From JAPLHP01 sp963720375 (GTDB lineage: Bacteria; Chloroflexota; Dehalococcoidia; UBA2247; RBG-13-53-26): a stretch of DNA of 64,000 bases. Within the stretch, counting starts at the first letter, position 1; each line of letters starts with the position of its first letter. Location of the stretch: contig CAVRFM010000009.1 in assembly GCA_963720375.1 (NCBI GenBank), positions 1 to 64,000 of the forward strand, written 5' to 3'. Of this stretch, positions 52,424 to 63,087 are shown in pieces. The notes under the pieces were generated by a model. That model had not been told where the DNA came from. It made no database searches and was given only the letters and a program-made list of their open reading frames with translations. A program made the translations under genes and the position numbers.

Positions 52424-54130
52424 GTGGAGAGAATCTGGCTGAAGCACTATGATCCGGGTGTGCCTACCACTATCGAATATCCTCAATTAACCTTGCAGCA
52501 GCTCCTTGAGGAAGCAACACGGCGTTTCCCCGATAGCACTGCCATGATCTTCCCGGGAGCCCTGGGGGATTCCTACCGGCTTAGCTACAGACTGCTAAAT
52601 CAGCAGGTAAACCGGATGGCGAACGCTCTTCTGAACCTTGGAGTCAAGAAAGGCGACAGGGTGGCATTGCTGATGCCGAACTGCCCCCAGTTCGTTATCG
52701 CCTACTATGGGATCCTCAAGGCTGGAGGGGTAGCAGTGCCCACTAATCCTCTGTATTCCCCGCGTGAACTGGAGTACCAGATCAAAGACTGTGGAGCTGA
52801 GACTATTATCCTTTTCAGCCTTCTCTACCCTGCCGTCGCAGGTCTGAAGGAGCGGACTGGCCTGAAGAATCTGGTGGTGACCAATATCAAAGAGTACCTC
52901 CCTCCGCTGAGTCGACTGCTTTTCACCCTTTTCCGCGAGCGAAAGGAGGGACACCGTGCCAACATATCTGGGGCAGCCGGGGTCTATTCGTTTCACGACC
53001 TGCTGCAACGCTTCAGCCCGGAACCACCCCCCGTAACTGTAGCCCCCAGCGATGTCGCCTTGTTGGAGTACACGGGAGGAACCACTGGTATCAGCAAGGG
53101 CGCCGTAGTCACCCATCGCAGCGTAACTGCTAATGTGTCGCAGCTCAAAGCCTGGGCGACCCCTATAAACTTCAAGGAAGGGAAGGAAGTGGTAATGGGC
53201 GTTATGCCTCTCTTCCATGCATATGGGATGGTGACTGTGATGCACTTCTCCATCATGATGGGCGCAGCAATGGTGTTGCTGCCTCGCTGGCAGACCGATC
53301 AGGTGCTTAAGGCTATCAATCGGTACAAGCCTGCCTTTTTCCCGGGAGTGCCTACCATGTATGTGGCTATTAACAGCCATCCTGATGTCAGCAAATACAA
53401 TCTGCATTCTGTTAAAGCCTGCGTCAGCGGTGCGGCCCCACTGCCGGTGGAGGTCCAGACGAAGTTCGAAGAACTCACTGGCGGCAAACTGGTGGAGGGA
53501 TACGGTCTGAGCGAGGCTGCAGTTGTTGTTACCGCTAATCCCTTGACCGGTATGCGCAAGGTGGGGAGCATCGGTGTGCCTTTGCCGGATGTGGAAGCCA
53601 AGATCATGGATGCAAACGTTGCCGACAAGGAACTGCCGATCGGAGAAGTCGGAGAGTTGGTTATCAAGGGACCGCAAGTGATGCAGGAATACTGGCATCA
53701 GCCTAAAGAGACAGAGATGGTGCTGCGCGACGGCTGGCTGTATACGGGCGACCTGGCGAAGATGGACGGTGATGGTTTCATATTCATCGTGGACCGCAAG
53801 AAAGACATGATTATTGCTGGTGGCTACAATATCTACCCTAGCGAGGTCGAAGCGGTTCTCCGGACACATCCCAAAGTCAAAGAAGTGGTTGCTTACGGCC
53901 TGCCTGACGCCTACCGCGGCCAAACGGTGAAAGTGGCCATAGTCCTCAAAGAGGGTGAGGCTGCTACACCGGAAGAGATCATCGAGTTCAGCCGGCAGTA
54001 CCTGGCCCGGTACAAGGTGCCTAAGCTGGTGGAGTTCAGGGATAGTCTGCCGAAGTCGATAATCGGCAAAGTCTTGAGAAGAGTGTTAGCGGAGGAGGAA
54101 AAAGGCACACCCAAAGCTGCACAAAAGTGA
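52424..54130 (+). CDS. Long-chain acyl-CoA ligase (FadD-like)
   Basis: A 568-residue AMP-forming ligase. LLEYTGGTTGISKGAVVTH is the P-loop-like motif; VEGYGLSEAAVVV, GWLYTGDLAKMDGDGFIFIV and DRKKDMIIAGGYNIYPSEVE are typical, and the catalytic Lys lies in SIIGKVLRR. GTG start after AAAGGAG. It activates fatty or aromatic acids to CoA thioesters. Its placement between two rubrerythrins is odd; it may serve lipid repair or turnover. Confidence 0.92.
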   Translation: MERIWLKHYDPGVPTTIEYPQLTLQQLLEEATRRFPDSTAMIFPGALGDSYRLSYRLLNQQVNRMANALLNLGVKKGDRVALLMPNCPQFVIAYYGILKAGGVAVPTNPLYSPRELEYQIKDCGAETIILFSLLYPAVAGLKERTGLKNLVVTNIKEYLPPLSRLLFTLFRERKEGHRANISGAAGVYSFHDLLQRFSPEPPPVTVAPSDVALLEYTGGTTGISKGAVVTHRSVTANVSQLKAWATPINFKEGKEVVMGVMPLFHAYGMVTVMHFSIMMGAAMVLLPRWQTDQVLKAINRYKPAFFPGVPTMYVAINSHPDVSKYNLHSVKACVSGAAPLPVEVQTKFEELTGGKLVEGYGLSEAAVVVTANPLTGMRKVGSIGVPLPDVEAKIMDANVADKELPIGEVGELVIKGPQVMQEYWHQPKETEMVLRDGWLYTGDLAKMDGDGFIFIVDRKKDMIIAGGYNIYPSEVEAVLRTHPKVKEVVAYGLPDAYRGQTVKVAIVLKEGEAATPEEIIEFSRQYLARYKVPKLVEFRDSLPKSIIGKVLRRVLAEEEKGTPKAAQK

Positions 54131-54189
54131 GACACTGAGTAGTATCTGCAGGCTTCAGAATACATTAAAGCAGAAAGGAGGCAACTGAG

Positions 54190-54819
54190 ATGAGGAAGAT
54201 GACAGAGGCAAATCTGAATAACGCCTATGCTGGCGAGAGCATGGCCCACATGAGATACAACATCTATGCTGATGTTGCTGAATCAGAGGGCAAGCCGAAT
54301 ATTGCCAGGCTTTTCCGGTCCATATCCTTTGCGGAAAGGGTGCATGCCACCAACCACTACAGGGCACTGGGAGCCATCAAGTCCAGTGTTGACAACCTCC
54401 AGGTAGCCATTGATGGTGAGACCTACGAGGTGGAGGATATGTATCCTGCTTACAGGGCAGTGGCCGAACTACAGGGAGAAACAGCTGCTCGGCGCAGTAC
54501 CGATTGGGCCTGGCAAGCGGAGAAGATTCATGCTGCCATGTACCAGCAAGCCAAGCAGGCAGCAGCAAACAAGGAGGACATGGACTTGGGGCCCATGTTC
54601 ATATGTGAAGTATGCGGGCATACAGTGGAAGGGCAAGCTCCTGACAGATGTCCCGTCTGTCAGGCAGCAAAGGAAAGGTTCAGAGCAGTTCTAGGATTGC
54701 GCTCTGCAGAAAAGAAGAGGAGCAGAATCCGGTGGCATACAAGATCACGGATGATTGCATCAGTTGCGGGGCCTGTGAGCCGGAGTGCCCCAACAAAGCC
54801 ATCAACGAAGTTGAGATGA
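54190..54819 (+). CDS. Rubrerythrin, C-terminus probably altered by an indel
   Basis: A canonical rubrerythrin: NAYAGESMAHMRYNIYADVA, FAERVHATNHYRALG, DGETYEVEDMYPAYRAVAE and AEKIHAAMYQQAK give a full set of diiron ligands, followed by a rubredoxin domain (FICEVCGHTVEGQAPDRCPV). The normal end would be near RFRAV. Here the frame runs on 43 residues into the ferredoxin gene. Removing one C at 54691 would create TAG straight after RAV, so an extra base is likely. Confidence 0.88.
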   Translation: MRKMTEANLNNAYAGESMAHMRYNIYADVAESEGKPNIARLFRSISFAERVHATNHYRALGAIKSSVDNLQVAIDGETYEVEDMYPAYRAVAELQGETAARRSTDWAWQAEKIHAAMYQQAKQAAANKEDMDLGPMFICEVCGHTVEGQAPDRCPVCQAAKERFRAVLGLRSAEKKRSRIRWHTRSRMIASVAGPVSRSAPTKPSTKLR

Positions 54820-55004
54820 CCTATGTCATCAACCCCGACAGGTGCACTCAGTGTGTCGGGGCCTACAAGTCCTCCCGTTGTGCGGAGGTATGCCCGGTGG
54901 ATGCCTGTATCGCTGACCCCAGCCATCCCGAGACCAAGGAACAGCTCCTGAACAAATGGCGCAGTCTGCACCCGGACAAGGAACCTGCTGCAGGAACCTA
55001 TTGA
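54732..55004 (+). CDS. 2[4Fe-4S] ferredoxin
   Basis: A 90-residue ferredoxin. Clusters: CISCGACEPECP and the second group CTQCVGAYKSSRCAEVCPVD, which has the longer CxxC-x8-C spacing of Allochromatium-type ferredoxins. GTG 54732 is taken as the start, with AGGAG 10 bases upstream. It supplies low-potential electrons, perhaps to the rubrerythrin it follows. Confidence 0.9.
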   Translation: MAYKITDDCISCGACEPECPNKAINEVEMTYVINPDRCTQCVGAYKSSRCAEVCPVDACIADPSHPETKEQLLNKWRSLHPDKEPAAGTY

Positions 55005-55208
55005 TGAGTTGAAGGGGCAAGGCTTGGAGTGGTCTTTGACATGGCTTTGCTGCCTTGGATAGATTTTCTCAGAAGAAAAGGCAGCTGTTATCCAGTCCAG
55101 GCGGCAGTGATAAGCCAGTCCAAAGGCAGATTAGTATGAGACAAGCAGCATGTGGTTTGAAGATGGGGGAACAGCTTGGCGTGGGTCAAGGAGAAAAGGG
55201 AGGTGCAT

Positions 55209-55805
55209 ATGGAACTCAGCGATTTGGCGACCCTGATCAGGAGCCGACGCTCTATCCGCCGGTGGCAGGACAAAGAAGTGCCCTTGAGGCTATTGACTCA
55301 GGCTATAGAGATAGCGACCTGGGCTCCCAACGGGGGCAACAGGCAGAATTGGCGCTTCTATGTCATTACGAACCGCAACACGATCAAGTCGATTGCAGAC
55401 GAGGTGCAGAAGACTGCAGGCCAGATGGCCTCTTGGCCGGAGGCTAAGGAGTTCGCAGGTGAAGTGTCCAGATGGAAAGACGGAGCAGGTTTCTTCCGCA
55501 GCGCGCCGGCGGCTATTGCAGTGGCCGCGGCCCAATATGATTCCGTAGCCGACAAAGTTTTGTCTGCTCGGGAGAAGACTGACCGCCAGGCGAGCCAAAT
55601 GCGCGCTTGGCGCAATACCGCTAATACCCGAATACAGTCTGTGGCTTCAGCTACTGCTTATTTGCTCCTCGTCTTGCACAACATGGGGTTAGGGGCAGTG
55701 TGGATGACAGGCCCCATGCAGGCTGCGGGAGAGATACAGAAGATTCTCCGGGTGCCACCGGATATGAATCTGGTGGCGTTCATTCCTGTTGGCTACTCCG
55801 GCTGA
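55209..55805 (+). CDS. Nitroreductase-family flavoprotein
   Basis: A 198-residue FMN enzyme. LIRSRRSIRRWQDKEVPLRL at the N-terminus binds FMN phosphate; ATWAPNGGNRQNWRFYVIT, LLLVLHNMGLGAVWMTGP and FIPVGYSG follow. GGGAGGTG precedes ATG 55209. It reduces nitro compounds, quinones or related substrates with NAD(P)H. It ends the plus-strand redox run before the convergent ABC exporter genes. Confidence 0.88.
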   Translation: MELSDLATLIRSRRSIRRWQDKEVPLRLLTQAIEIATWAPNGGNRQNWRFYVITNRNTIKSIADEVQKTAGQMASWPEAKEFAGEVSRWKDGAGFFRSAPAAIAVAAAQYDSVADKVLSAREKTDRQASQMRAWRNTANTRIQSVASATAYLLLVLHNMGLGAVWMTGPMQAAGEIQKILRVPPDMNLVAFIPVGYSG

Positions 55806-55987
55806 GAGTCCGGAACCCCCGCCGCGACGGCCTGTTGAGGAAGTCTGTGAGATTGTGAGTTAGATCGGGCTTGGCCTTTGCCGTATTGGTATGGCCGGTT
55901 TCTGGCGTGTCGCATGCGCCGAGCGCCAATCGCATTCTCGTTTGGCCGATGCATCTGGGCAATCCACTCGTAGTGCGGATGATGGTG

Positions 55988-56860
55988 CTAGCTGAGGACA
56001 CGCCTGCGGAAGCCCGCGATCCCGGCCCAGAGGAACAGGGCACACAATGCCAGGAGCACAGGGTAGATCACGTACAGGTGCATGTGCCCCGCCGTGGTCA
56101 ACGCAGCGCGGAAGCCCTCAGTCACGTAAATCAGCGGATTGATGCATACCAGGGCCTGCAGCCAGGAGAAGCCCCCGACCTTGACGGCCGACAGCGTCGT
56201 CCACGGATAATAGGTGCCTCCGAGGAATGTTATGGGCAGGACGATGAACCCGAACATGACGCTAATGTTGCGCGGCGAGATGCGGGTCCCGAGCACCAGT
56301 CCAAGGCTGGACGTCATGATACAGGCGATCGGGATGAGGGTGAGCAGGATCGGCCAGTGCACTGACAGATGCACCTCAATTCCCTTGGCATGGATAACCA
56401 ACGCGATCGGGAATACGATAACTGCGGCGATCAGGCCCTGAATAGCTCCAGCCACTACCTTGCCGATGGCAACCAGAGACACAGGGAGTGGTGCGAGCAC
56501 CCGGTCCTCGATCTCCTTGGTGTAGCCGAACTCGTTGGCCAGGGGCAGGGCCACTGCCTGGATTCCCTGGAACATAATCGACAGGCCGACCACACCGGCT
56601 ACCAACACGGTAGCAAAGGCAGATTCGCCGCCGACACCCTGGCCCCCGCCGACGCCTTGGCCAATCTTGGGGAATACGTACAAGAAAACGAAGACCAAGA
56701 GGAAGGGCTGGACGAGCGTGCGTGCGACGAACACGCCCAGGTTCTTTTCCAGTACCGCGAGGTCGCGCAGTAGGAGTGCCTTAAAAGCAGTGAGGCTCGC
56801 AGCGGCCGCTGACCGGGTGGACCCGGTCAGGCTACTTGAGGTTGGCAGAGGTGGCGGTGG

Positions 56861-56864
<4 letters not shown>
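55988..56864 (-). CDS. ABC-2 type permease (DrrB-like), frameshifted near the N-terminus
   Basis: Exporter membrane subunit with six predicted helices; TLVQPFLLVFVFLYVFP, LPITFLGGTYYPWTTL and NPLIYVTEGFRAAL are DrrB-type motifs. The ATG at 56864 overlaps the ATPase stop (ATGA) but hits a stop after ten codons. An extra base near 56836 would join it to SLTGSTRSAAAASLTAFKAL and the remaining 275 codons. It forms a drug or lipid exporter with the ATPase upstream. Confidence 0.85.
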
Positions 56865-57833
<969 letters not shown>

Positions 57834-57853
<20 letters not shown>

Positions 57854-58013
57854 GTACCTCCTGCTTACGCTCGAGGCCGTTTAATATTGCCTCACCCTTG
57901 CGATCAGATTTGCCCTCTACGGAGTCCAGGGCAAAAGCTGTGCTGGTGAACCCGACGGTAAGAGCGATGATGGCCGTAAGAGCAACTGCCAGAAACTCGT
58001 TATAGTTTTCCAC
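57834..58013 (-). CDS. 59-residue single-TM protein ahead of the ABC exporter
   Basis: GTG 58013 follows GGGAGG at good spacing. The protein has one hydrophobic helix (FLAVALTAIIALTVGFTSTA) and a charged tail rich in Lys, Glu and Arg. Its stop lies 20 bp inside the ATPase gene, so it is coupled to it. It may be a small transporter subunit or a leader protein. No family is recognised. Confidence 0.6.
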
Positions 58014-58118
58014 AGATCCTCCCTTCTCTCTTGATTCTTCGTTTAGCTCAATCTGATAGATCTATGACTTTGCACAACGAAGAAGACAATCCAAAATTAG
58101 TGCCCTCCCGGTTACCAA

Positions 58119-58355
58119 CTAGGGCAGATCCTTCTTGATTTGCTCGAACTGTTCCTTGGAGATCTCCCATCTGGCATATCGCTCCTTGGCTATGTTCAAT
58201 GCATTCCCTTTATTGGCACTTGCTGCCGGAGTTCTGTCCCCTGCCAGTTTCGCGATTCCCCAGGCTATCAGTGCGATGATTCCTACCCAGAAAAGGAGCC
58301 ATAGTATGCCACCGAAGACCATCCACCAGCCCATTCCTTCATGTGTGTGCCACAT
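58119..58355 (-). CDS. SHOCT-domain small membrane protein
   Basis: A 78-residue protein. One or two membrane segments (MVFGGILWLLFWVGIIALIA) are followed by a SHOCT motif (NIAKERYARWEISKEQFEQI). AAGGAGG precedes the ATG. It lies first after promoter copy D on the minus strand and about 105 bp before the small protein and the ABC exporter genes, so all may form one operon. The role of SHOCT proteins is not known. Confidence 0.85.
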   Translation of the reverse strand: MWHTHEGMGWWMVFGGILWLLFWVGIIALIAWGIAKLAGDRTPAASANKGNALNIAKERYARWEISKEQFEQIKKDLP

Positions 58356-58504
58356 GTCTTCCTCCTTATGGTACTATTTTCTGTTGTGTCTCATCAAGCA
58401 TATGTACTCCTCACAACTACATCTATGAGGAGAGGTATGCTTTATTCGTTTCCGTATGTTACAGCGCGTGCCTGTTCCGGTCGGTGTTTGCATTTCAACT
58501 GGAT

Positions 58505-58570
58505 AGTATTACGGGTTTGTAGCAGGTGCTATCCGCAAAACTACCTGGTTCAGGGGTTCCGCGAATACCT
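58505..58570 (-). promoter_or_regulatory. Shared regulon promoter, copy D
   Basis: On the minus strand, AGGTA boxes at 58570-58566 and 58546-58542 are 24 bp apart, and ATACT begins 37 bp after the second (-10 AATACT, 58510-58505). It drives towards the SHOCT gene, about 150 bases away. It is a divergent fourth copy of the A-C architecture. Confidence 0.65.
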
Positions 58571-58831
58571 GTTTTGGGTTCTGAAATGATTGACCTGCTG
58601 CAGCGATGCCTCGTAGAGCTTCAGGCTGAGGTTAAGCTTGCGCAAGATCAGGTGGGTCACTATAAGCCATTTGCGCACAGCATCATGGCCGCGCTCAAAC
58701 GGTGCAAGAAGGTTGGATGTTGGTCATCCGCAAAAAAGAAGACTGGGCAACATCTCCAACTACTGATCTGATGCCCAGCCTCCGATTGTTTTTGGTTGCC
58801 AAACTGGCAACTACTTCCCCTTTCAGGACTT

Positions 58832-58930
58832 TCAAGCGAGGCAGTTTCTGGCTAGAGCCTTGCTCTTGGCCACTGCCTCCTTGAATCTGTGAAAGAAGCG
58901 GGCTTCTTTGTCACCAGATTCTGTGCTCAT
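58832..58930 (-). CDS. Possible 32-residue basic peptide
   Basis: ATG 58930 is preceded by AAAGGGGGG at good spacing. The peptide MSTESGDKEARFFHRFKEAV continues to a basic helix. Too short to be sure; listed because of the ribosome site. Confidence 0.3.
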   Translation of the reverse strand: MSTESGDKEARFFHRFKEAVAKSKALARNCLA

Positions 58931-59229
58931 GGCCTGTCCCCCCTTTCTTGAAGAATCGCAACGGAGTATTTCGTCCGTTTGGTGCGTATACGCCATACTA
59001 CTCGACAGAGTCATGGTCTGTCAAGAGGTCAGCACCGACTTCAGTGATTCATGGCTAGTAAGTGCATTTGAGTATAGGCGAGACTCAACGCCATTCCCTA
59101 CTTGTATCCAAGCCAAGGTTGAGGTGGCGACACATCATTCTTCCCTGAGACAGAAGTCACATGCAGTTTCTGAAGACTGGGTCATAATCGACAGTAGTTA
59201 GATTAGATATTTTGCCGAGAGGGAAACCA

Positions 59230-59622
59230 ATGAGAGTTAGAATAACAAGGAGCGACAAAGAGTGGCGGTCATTACTGACGCCACAGCAATATAAGGTGAC
59301 CCGGAGGAAGGGAACAGAGCCTCCCTTTACTGGGGAATACTACGACTTCAAGAAGAAAGGCATTTACAGATGCGTGTGTTGCGGCAACAGCTTGTTCAGT
59401 TCAGAGACAAAGTTCGATTCCGGGACAGGCTGGCCGAGCTTCTGGGCTCCGATTTCAGAAGAGAATGTCACAACAGCCACGGACGTCTCACATGGGATGA
59501 TAAGGACAGAAGTCAAATGCGTAAGGTGCGGGGCACATCTGGGGCATTTGTTTGATGATGGACCGCCTCCAACCAGACTGCGCTACTGCATCAACTCCGC
59601 CGCGCTGAACTTTGCGGAGTAG
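59230..59622 (+). CDS. msrB: Peptide methionine-R-sulfoxide reductase
   Basis: A 130-residue MsrB. Zinc ligands Cys48/Cys51 and Cys97/Cys100; SGTGWPSFW; GAHLGHLFDDGPPPTRLRYC with catalytic Cys120. ATG 59230 follows GAGAGGG. It repairs oxidised methionine (R form) with thioredoxin-like reductants. MsrA follows 95 bp later; together they cover both sulfoxide isomers. Confidence 0.95.
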   Translation: MRVRITRSDKEWRSLLTPQQYKVTRRKGTEPPFTGEYYDFKKKGIYRCVCCGNSLFSSETKFDSGTGWPSFWAPISEENVTTATDVSHGMIRTEVKCVRCGAHLGHLFDDGPPPTRLRYCINSAALNFAE

Positions 59623-59716
59623 TTAAGAGTCGTCTTATGTACAATATTGATTGCCCTCGTCACAGGGTTTCCGTCAAGAAATTCAGGTAGAATAGAGGAA
59701 GCTGATTGCGCACGAC

Positions 59717-60260
59717 ATGGAAGAAATAAGAGAAGTCGGAACCCTGGCAGGAGGCTGCTTCTGGTGTTTGGAGGCCACCTTCGAACGGCTGCAGGGGGTA
59801 GTGCGTGTGATATCCGGCTATGCAGGAGGACATGTCGCTAATCCCTCCTACAGTCAGGTCTGTAGCTGGGACTACAGGGCATGCTGAGGCGGTTCAGATC
59901 ACGTTTGACCCTCGCGTCATCTCTTTCCGCGAATTGCTGGAGGTCTTCTTCAGTATTCACGATCCCACGACGCTGAATTGCCAAGGAGCCGATGTCGGAA
60001 CTCAGTATCGCTCGGCCATCTTCTATCATACCCCTGAACAGAAGGCCGAAGCAGAGGGCATGATAAGAGAGCTTGAAGCATCAGCGGTGTGGGATCAGCC
60101 CATTGTCACCGAGGTCAGGCCCTTTACCGCGTTCTACCCGGCTGAGGAGTACCACCAGCAATACTACCGCAAGAACCCCGAACAGGCCTATTGCCAAGTA
60201 GTGATCGCTCCCAAGTTAGCCAAGTTCCGCAAGAAATTTGTGGCCAAGCTCAAGGAATAG
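59717..60260 (+). CDS. msrA: Peptide methionine-S-sulfoxide reductase, frameshifted
   Basis: MsrA in two frames. The first carries AGGCFWCLEATFERLQGVVR (catalytic Cys14) and SGYAGGHVANPSYSQVC; the second continues GTTGHAEAVQITFDPRVISF and YHQQYYRKNPEQAYCQVVI. An extra T at about 59867 separates them; without it the protein has about 180 residues, normal for the family. It reduces methionine-S-sulfoxide. TAGAAT at 59683 may be its -10 box. Confidence 0.9.
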
Positions 60261-60379
60261 TTGAGCCCCAACGTGTTCTGGCTGCACCGTGTAACAGTCT
60301 CAAACAATCTCGACCATGCTTGAGTTGATTTGGCGCGAATCCCGGTTCCTGGGTTTGCCGGCAAGAAAGGAGATATCAG

Positions 60380-61291
60380 ATGAGTACTGTTCGGAGAGTG
60401 AAGAGGACTTTCAGAAGCAGACCTACAGTGGAAGGAGCCGGTGTCAATCTAAAGAGAGCATTTGGCTTTCATCAGGTTCCCCTTTTCGATCCTTTCCTGC
60501 TGCTCGACGATTTTCATTCCACTAACCCTGATGACTATATCAGGGGTTTCCCGTGGCATCCGCACAGAGGAATAGAGACTATTACCTACGTCCTTCATGG
60601 CAAGGTAGAGCACGGTGATAGTATGGGCAACGGAGGAGTCATCCATTCTGGAGATGTCCAATGGATGACTGCCGGAAGCGGTATCATTCATCAAGAAATG
60701 CCCAAAGGACAAGAGGACGGGTTGATGTGGGGCTTTCAACTTTGGGCAAATCTTCCGGCATCACATAAGATGATGCCCCCACGCTATCGGGATATCAAAA
60801 GTACACAAATTCCGGAAGTACTTACTGATACTGGTGTGTCGGTGAAAGTCGTCTGCGGAGAAGTGAACAGCGTAGAAGGCCCTGTCCGGGATATCGTTAT
60901 CAATCCAGAGTATCTGGATGTTGCCATGCTGCCGCATTCCAGTTTCAGGCGCAGTATCCCGAACAATCATAATGCATTTGCCTATGTTATAGAAGGTGAA
61001 GGCTATTTTGATGATCGACGAGAATCACGTGATCTTAAAGTGGCCGGTACCGGCTACTCCGGTTTGAGTAGAGAGAGCATGTTGGATCAGGAACATTTGG
61101 TTTTATTCGAGACTGGTGACGAGATCATTGTGATCACCGGTGACAAGCCGATAAGGTTCTTACTAGTATCGGGGAAACCTATCGGAGAACCCGTGGCCTG
61201 GTCTGGCCCCATAGTCATGAATAACGAGGAAGAGTTGAGAGTAGCGTTTGAAGAATATCAGAAAGGAACCTTCATCAAACATACTAAGTAG
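60380..61291 (+). CDS. Pirin-family cupin
   Basis: A 303-residue bicupin. PWHPHRGIETITYVLHG with His60 and His62, and SGIIHQEMP with His104 and Glu106, form the Fe(II) site, as in human pirin. The C-terminal cupin (SRESMLDQEHLVLFETGDEI) lacks ligands. AAAGGAG precedes the ATG. Some bacterial pirins act as quercetinases, others as redox-sensitive regulators; the role here is open. It closes the redox region. Confidence 0.92.
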   Translation: MSTVRRVKRTFRSRPTVEGAGVNLKRAFGFHQVPLFDPFLLLDDFHSTNPDDYIRGFPWHPHRGIETITYVLHGKVEHGDSMGNGGVIHSGDVQWMTAGSGIIHQEMPKGQEDGLMWGFQLWANLPASHKMMPPRYRDIKSTQIPEVLTDTGVSVKVVCGEVNSVEGPVRDIVINPEYLDVAMLPHSSFRRSIPNNHNAFAYVIEGEGYFDDRRESRDLKVAGTGYSGLSRESMLDQEHLVLFETGDEIIVITGDKPIRFLLVSGKPIGEPVAWSGPIVMNNEEELRVAFEEYQKGTFIKHTK

Positions 61292-61659
61292 ACTCACCAG
61301 CGCCCTGTGGAACTTCAGTCTGTCATCAACCCCCGAGCTTCTGATATATCCCACGCTGAGACCACGCTCAAACTCTCACTCTGAAACTAGCTTTCCAATG
61401 CCTTCCCAGAACTCTATCCAGATTGTCGTCTCCAGACTATCAGCCTTGCCCTAAACGTTACGTTCCTCCGTATGGAAGTTGACAAAAGTTGAGAAATCTG
61501 TCATAAATGATATCCCTTTTTGATGTTATAGAACAAGTGGCTGGCAGGCAATCTATGAGGGGGGGGAATGTGACTCTGTGATTTGAGTCACACTTAGTTG
61601 ACCGGCCAGCCATATATATTTGGGGAGTCTTCTGACGGGAAGTCCTAGAGGTAGAAGAA
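61292..61659. other. Intergenic region holding a palindromic repeat
   Basis: About 370 bp. It contains the 75-bp palindromic repeat at 61538. At 61301-61324 there is a 24-base word (CGCCCTGTGGAACTTCAG...) close to the one at 13020-13043 and to 58605-58626. No coding frame is supported. Confidence 0.5.
61538..61612 (+). repeat. 75-bp palindromic repeat, copy 1
   Basis: Outer arms TGGCTGGC / GCCAGCCA and inner arms TGTGACTC / GAGTCACA form a long hairpin. The reverse complement of copy 2 (63903-63977) matches along all 75 bases with about 13 differences. It looks like a REP/MITE-type mobile hairpin. Confidence 0.85.
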
Positions 61660-62625
61660 ATGGACATATTGGTTACAGGAGCTACAGGTCAACTTGGGAG
61701 AGAGATAGTACCTCGTTTTCTGGAAAGAGGGAATCGTCTCAAATTACTGGTTCGTGATGCGGCCAAGGCTAAGGGGCTGTTTCCTGACTGCGATATCATT
61801 CAGGGGGATATTGTTCGGGATGATCTTGGCATTGAAGTGCCGATGAAAGTAGATGCCGTCTATCACCTGGCTGCCGACATTAACTTGGGCACCAAGAGTG
61901 ACGATAGGGTATGGGCCACAAACTATAACGGTACTGCCAACGTGATCCGCTTCTGTGAGCTAAACTCAGTGCCCCACCTCTTCTATGCGGGCACAGCCTA
62001 TACTGAAAAAGGCAGGAACGCCTACGAGAAGTCAAAGAAGGCGGCTGAGCAGCTTGTGGAGTCCTGTGGGATTGAGAGGAAAACAATCTTCAAGATCGGC
62101 ATCCTTGTCCCGAGTCTCAAAAACCCTAGCAAGGCTTCGACGGAGGCACCGTATCTGCTTACCCATGGGATATGTGTGCTTCATGACCGCGAAGAGGTGG
62201 TGAAAAGACGTCTGGATGGCACGCTTCGATTGCCTATAGCAGAGCCTAGATTCAGGGTCAGAGGCCTCCCGGATGCCAGGCTCAATCTGGTGCCCATTGA
62301 TGTAGTAGTCGATTTTATTGTGAATACAACAGAGACAGGCAAGTTCTGGCTCACTCACCCTAAACCTCCAAAGCTGGGCGATCTGTTAAAGTGGGCAGGC
62401 GAGGTATTCTGTGTCTCCATAGAATTACAGCCAGATTTTGAAATGTCTGATATTGAAGCCCTGTTCCATCAGGGTGCAAAACCGTTTCTCCCTTACCTTT
62501 TCGGTGATGAGTTCCCCAGTGACCTGAAGGATTGTCCTGACATTACTCCTGGATTTGTGAGGGAAAGCGTGGCCCACAGCACCATTAGCGTCGATGGCAC
62601 ATCTGCCAGTAAGTGGCTGAAGTGA
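61660..62625 (+). CDS. NAD-dependent epimerase/dehydratase-family protein (extended SDR)
   Basis: A 321-residue extended SDR. The Rossmann loop is VTGATGQLGREI (5-16), DAVYHLAADINLG lies on the fourth strand, FYAGTAYTEKG supplies a Thr/Ser, and the Tyr-x3-Lys catalytic pair is in AYEKSKKAAEQ. Substrate region LPIAEPRFRVRGLPDARLNL. The ribosome site is weak (AGAGG...GAAG). It may act on nucleotide sugars, steroid-like or other carbonyl substrates. It lies just inside the left copy of the inverted palindromic repeats. Confidence 0.85.
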   Translation: MDILVTGATGQLGREIVPRFLERGNRLKLLVRDAAKAKGLFPDCDIIQGDIVRDDLGIEVPMKVDAVYHLAADINLGTKSDDRVWATNYNGTANVIRFCELNSVPHLFYAGTAYTEKGRNAYEKSKKAAEQLVESCGIERKTIFKIGILVPSLKNPSKASTEAPYLLTHGICVLHDREEVVKRRLDGTLRLPIAEPRFRVRGLPDARLNLVPIDVVVDFIVNTTETGKFWLTHPKPPKLGDLLKWAGEVFCVSIELQPDFEMSDIEALFHQGAKPFLPYLFGDEFPSDLKDCPDITPGFVRESVAHSTISVDGTSASKWLK

Positions 62626-63087
62626 TTCAACAAGCAGCAAGAGGGTGGGCCGGAGAGGGTCGTATTAGCAATTAGCCTGCGCGGCACTGTACAAAGCAAA
62701 CTAAAGGCCAGTCTTACCTGTCAGGAACTCACTGTGCGAATAGCATTGAGCAGAAGCTAGGTTTGCCACCTTTGCGTCAAGTTACAGGCTTACTAAACTT
62801 CCTACCACTTCTGAGAATTGAGTCCTCCATGGATATCCCTATAACAGGGCACTCCATTTGGATGTGCAGTGCTCGGGAGACCAGTCTTTAGTGTTGCTAA
62901 CATAGTCCTATAATTATCTCTATGCAATATAATAATCAAATAGTGATCCTATTATTGCGTCCTGTCCAACTCTGTCAACTAGGCTATGGTTTAAGATCTT
63001 GACATCCTGGACGACTGCATCATAGGATTCCTGCAACTGTTGTAGCAAGATAAAAGACCATGTTATGAGGGTGGACGAGGGCAAGTG
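62626..63087. other. Intergenic region
   Basis: About 460 AT-richer bases with no supported gene. TATAAT at 62929 could be a -10 box, but it is far from the next start. Confidence 0.4.

Larger units (their letters stand above)
58356..59229. other. Long intergenic region
   Basis: About 870 bp between the SHOCT gene (minus) and msrB (plus). It holds promoter copy D, a possible 32-residue minus-strand gene and a degenerate copy of the 11951-type promoter word near 59095. A short plus-strand frame from 58586 has no ribosome site and is not called. Confidence 0.45.

Noticed and set aside
52595..53923. 442-codon minus-strand frame
   Set aside because: It is antisense to the acyl-CoA ligase and rich in His and Gln with no family motif.
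59660..59690. CAGGTA before msrA as a fifth copy of the regulon promoter
   Set aside because: There is no second AGGTA box 24 bp upstream and no ATACT at the right distance.
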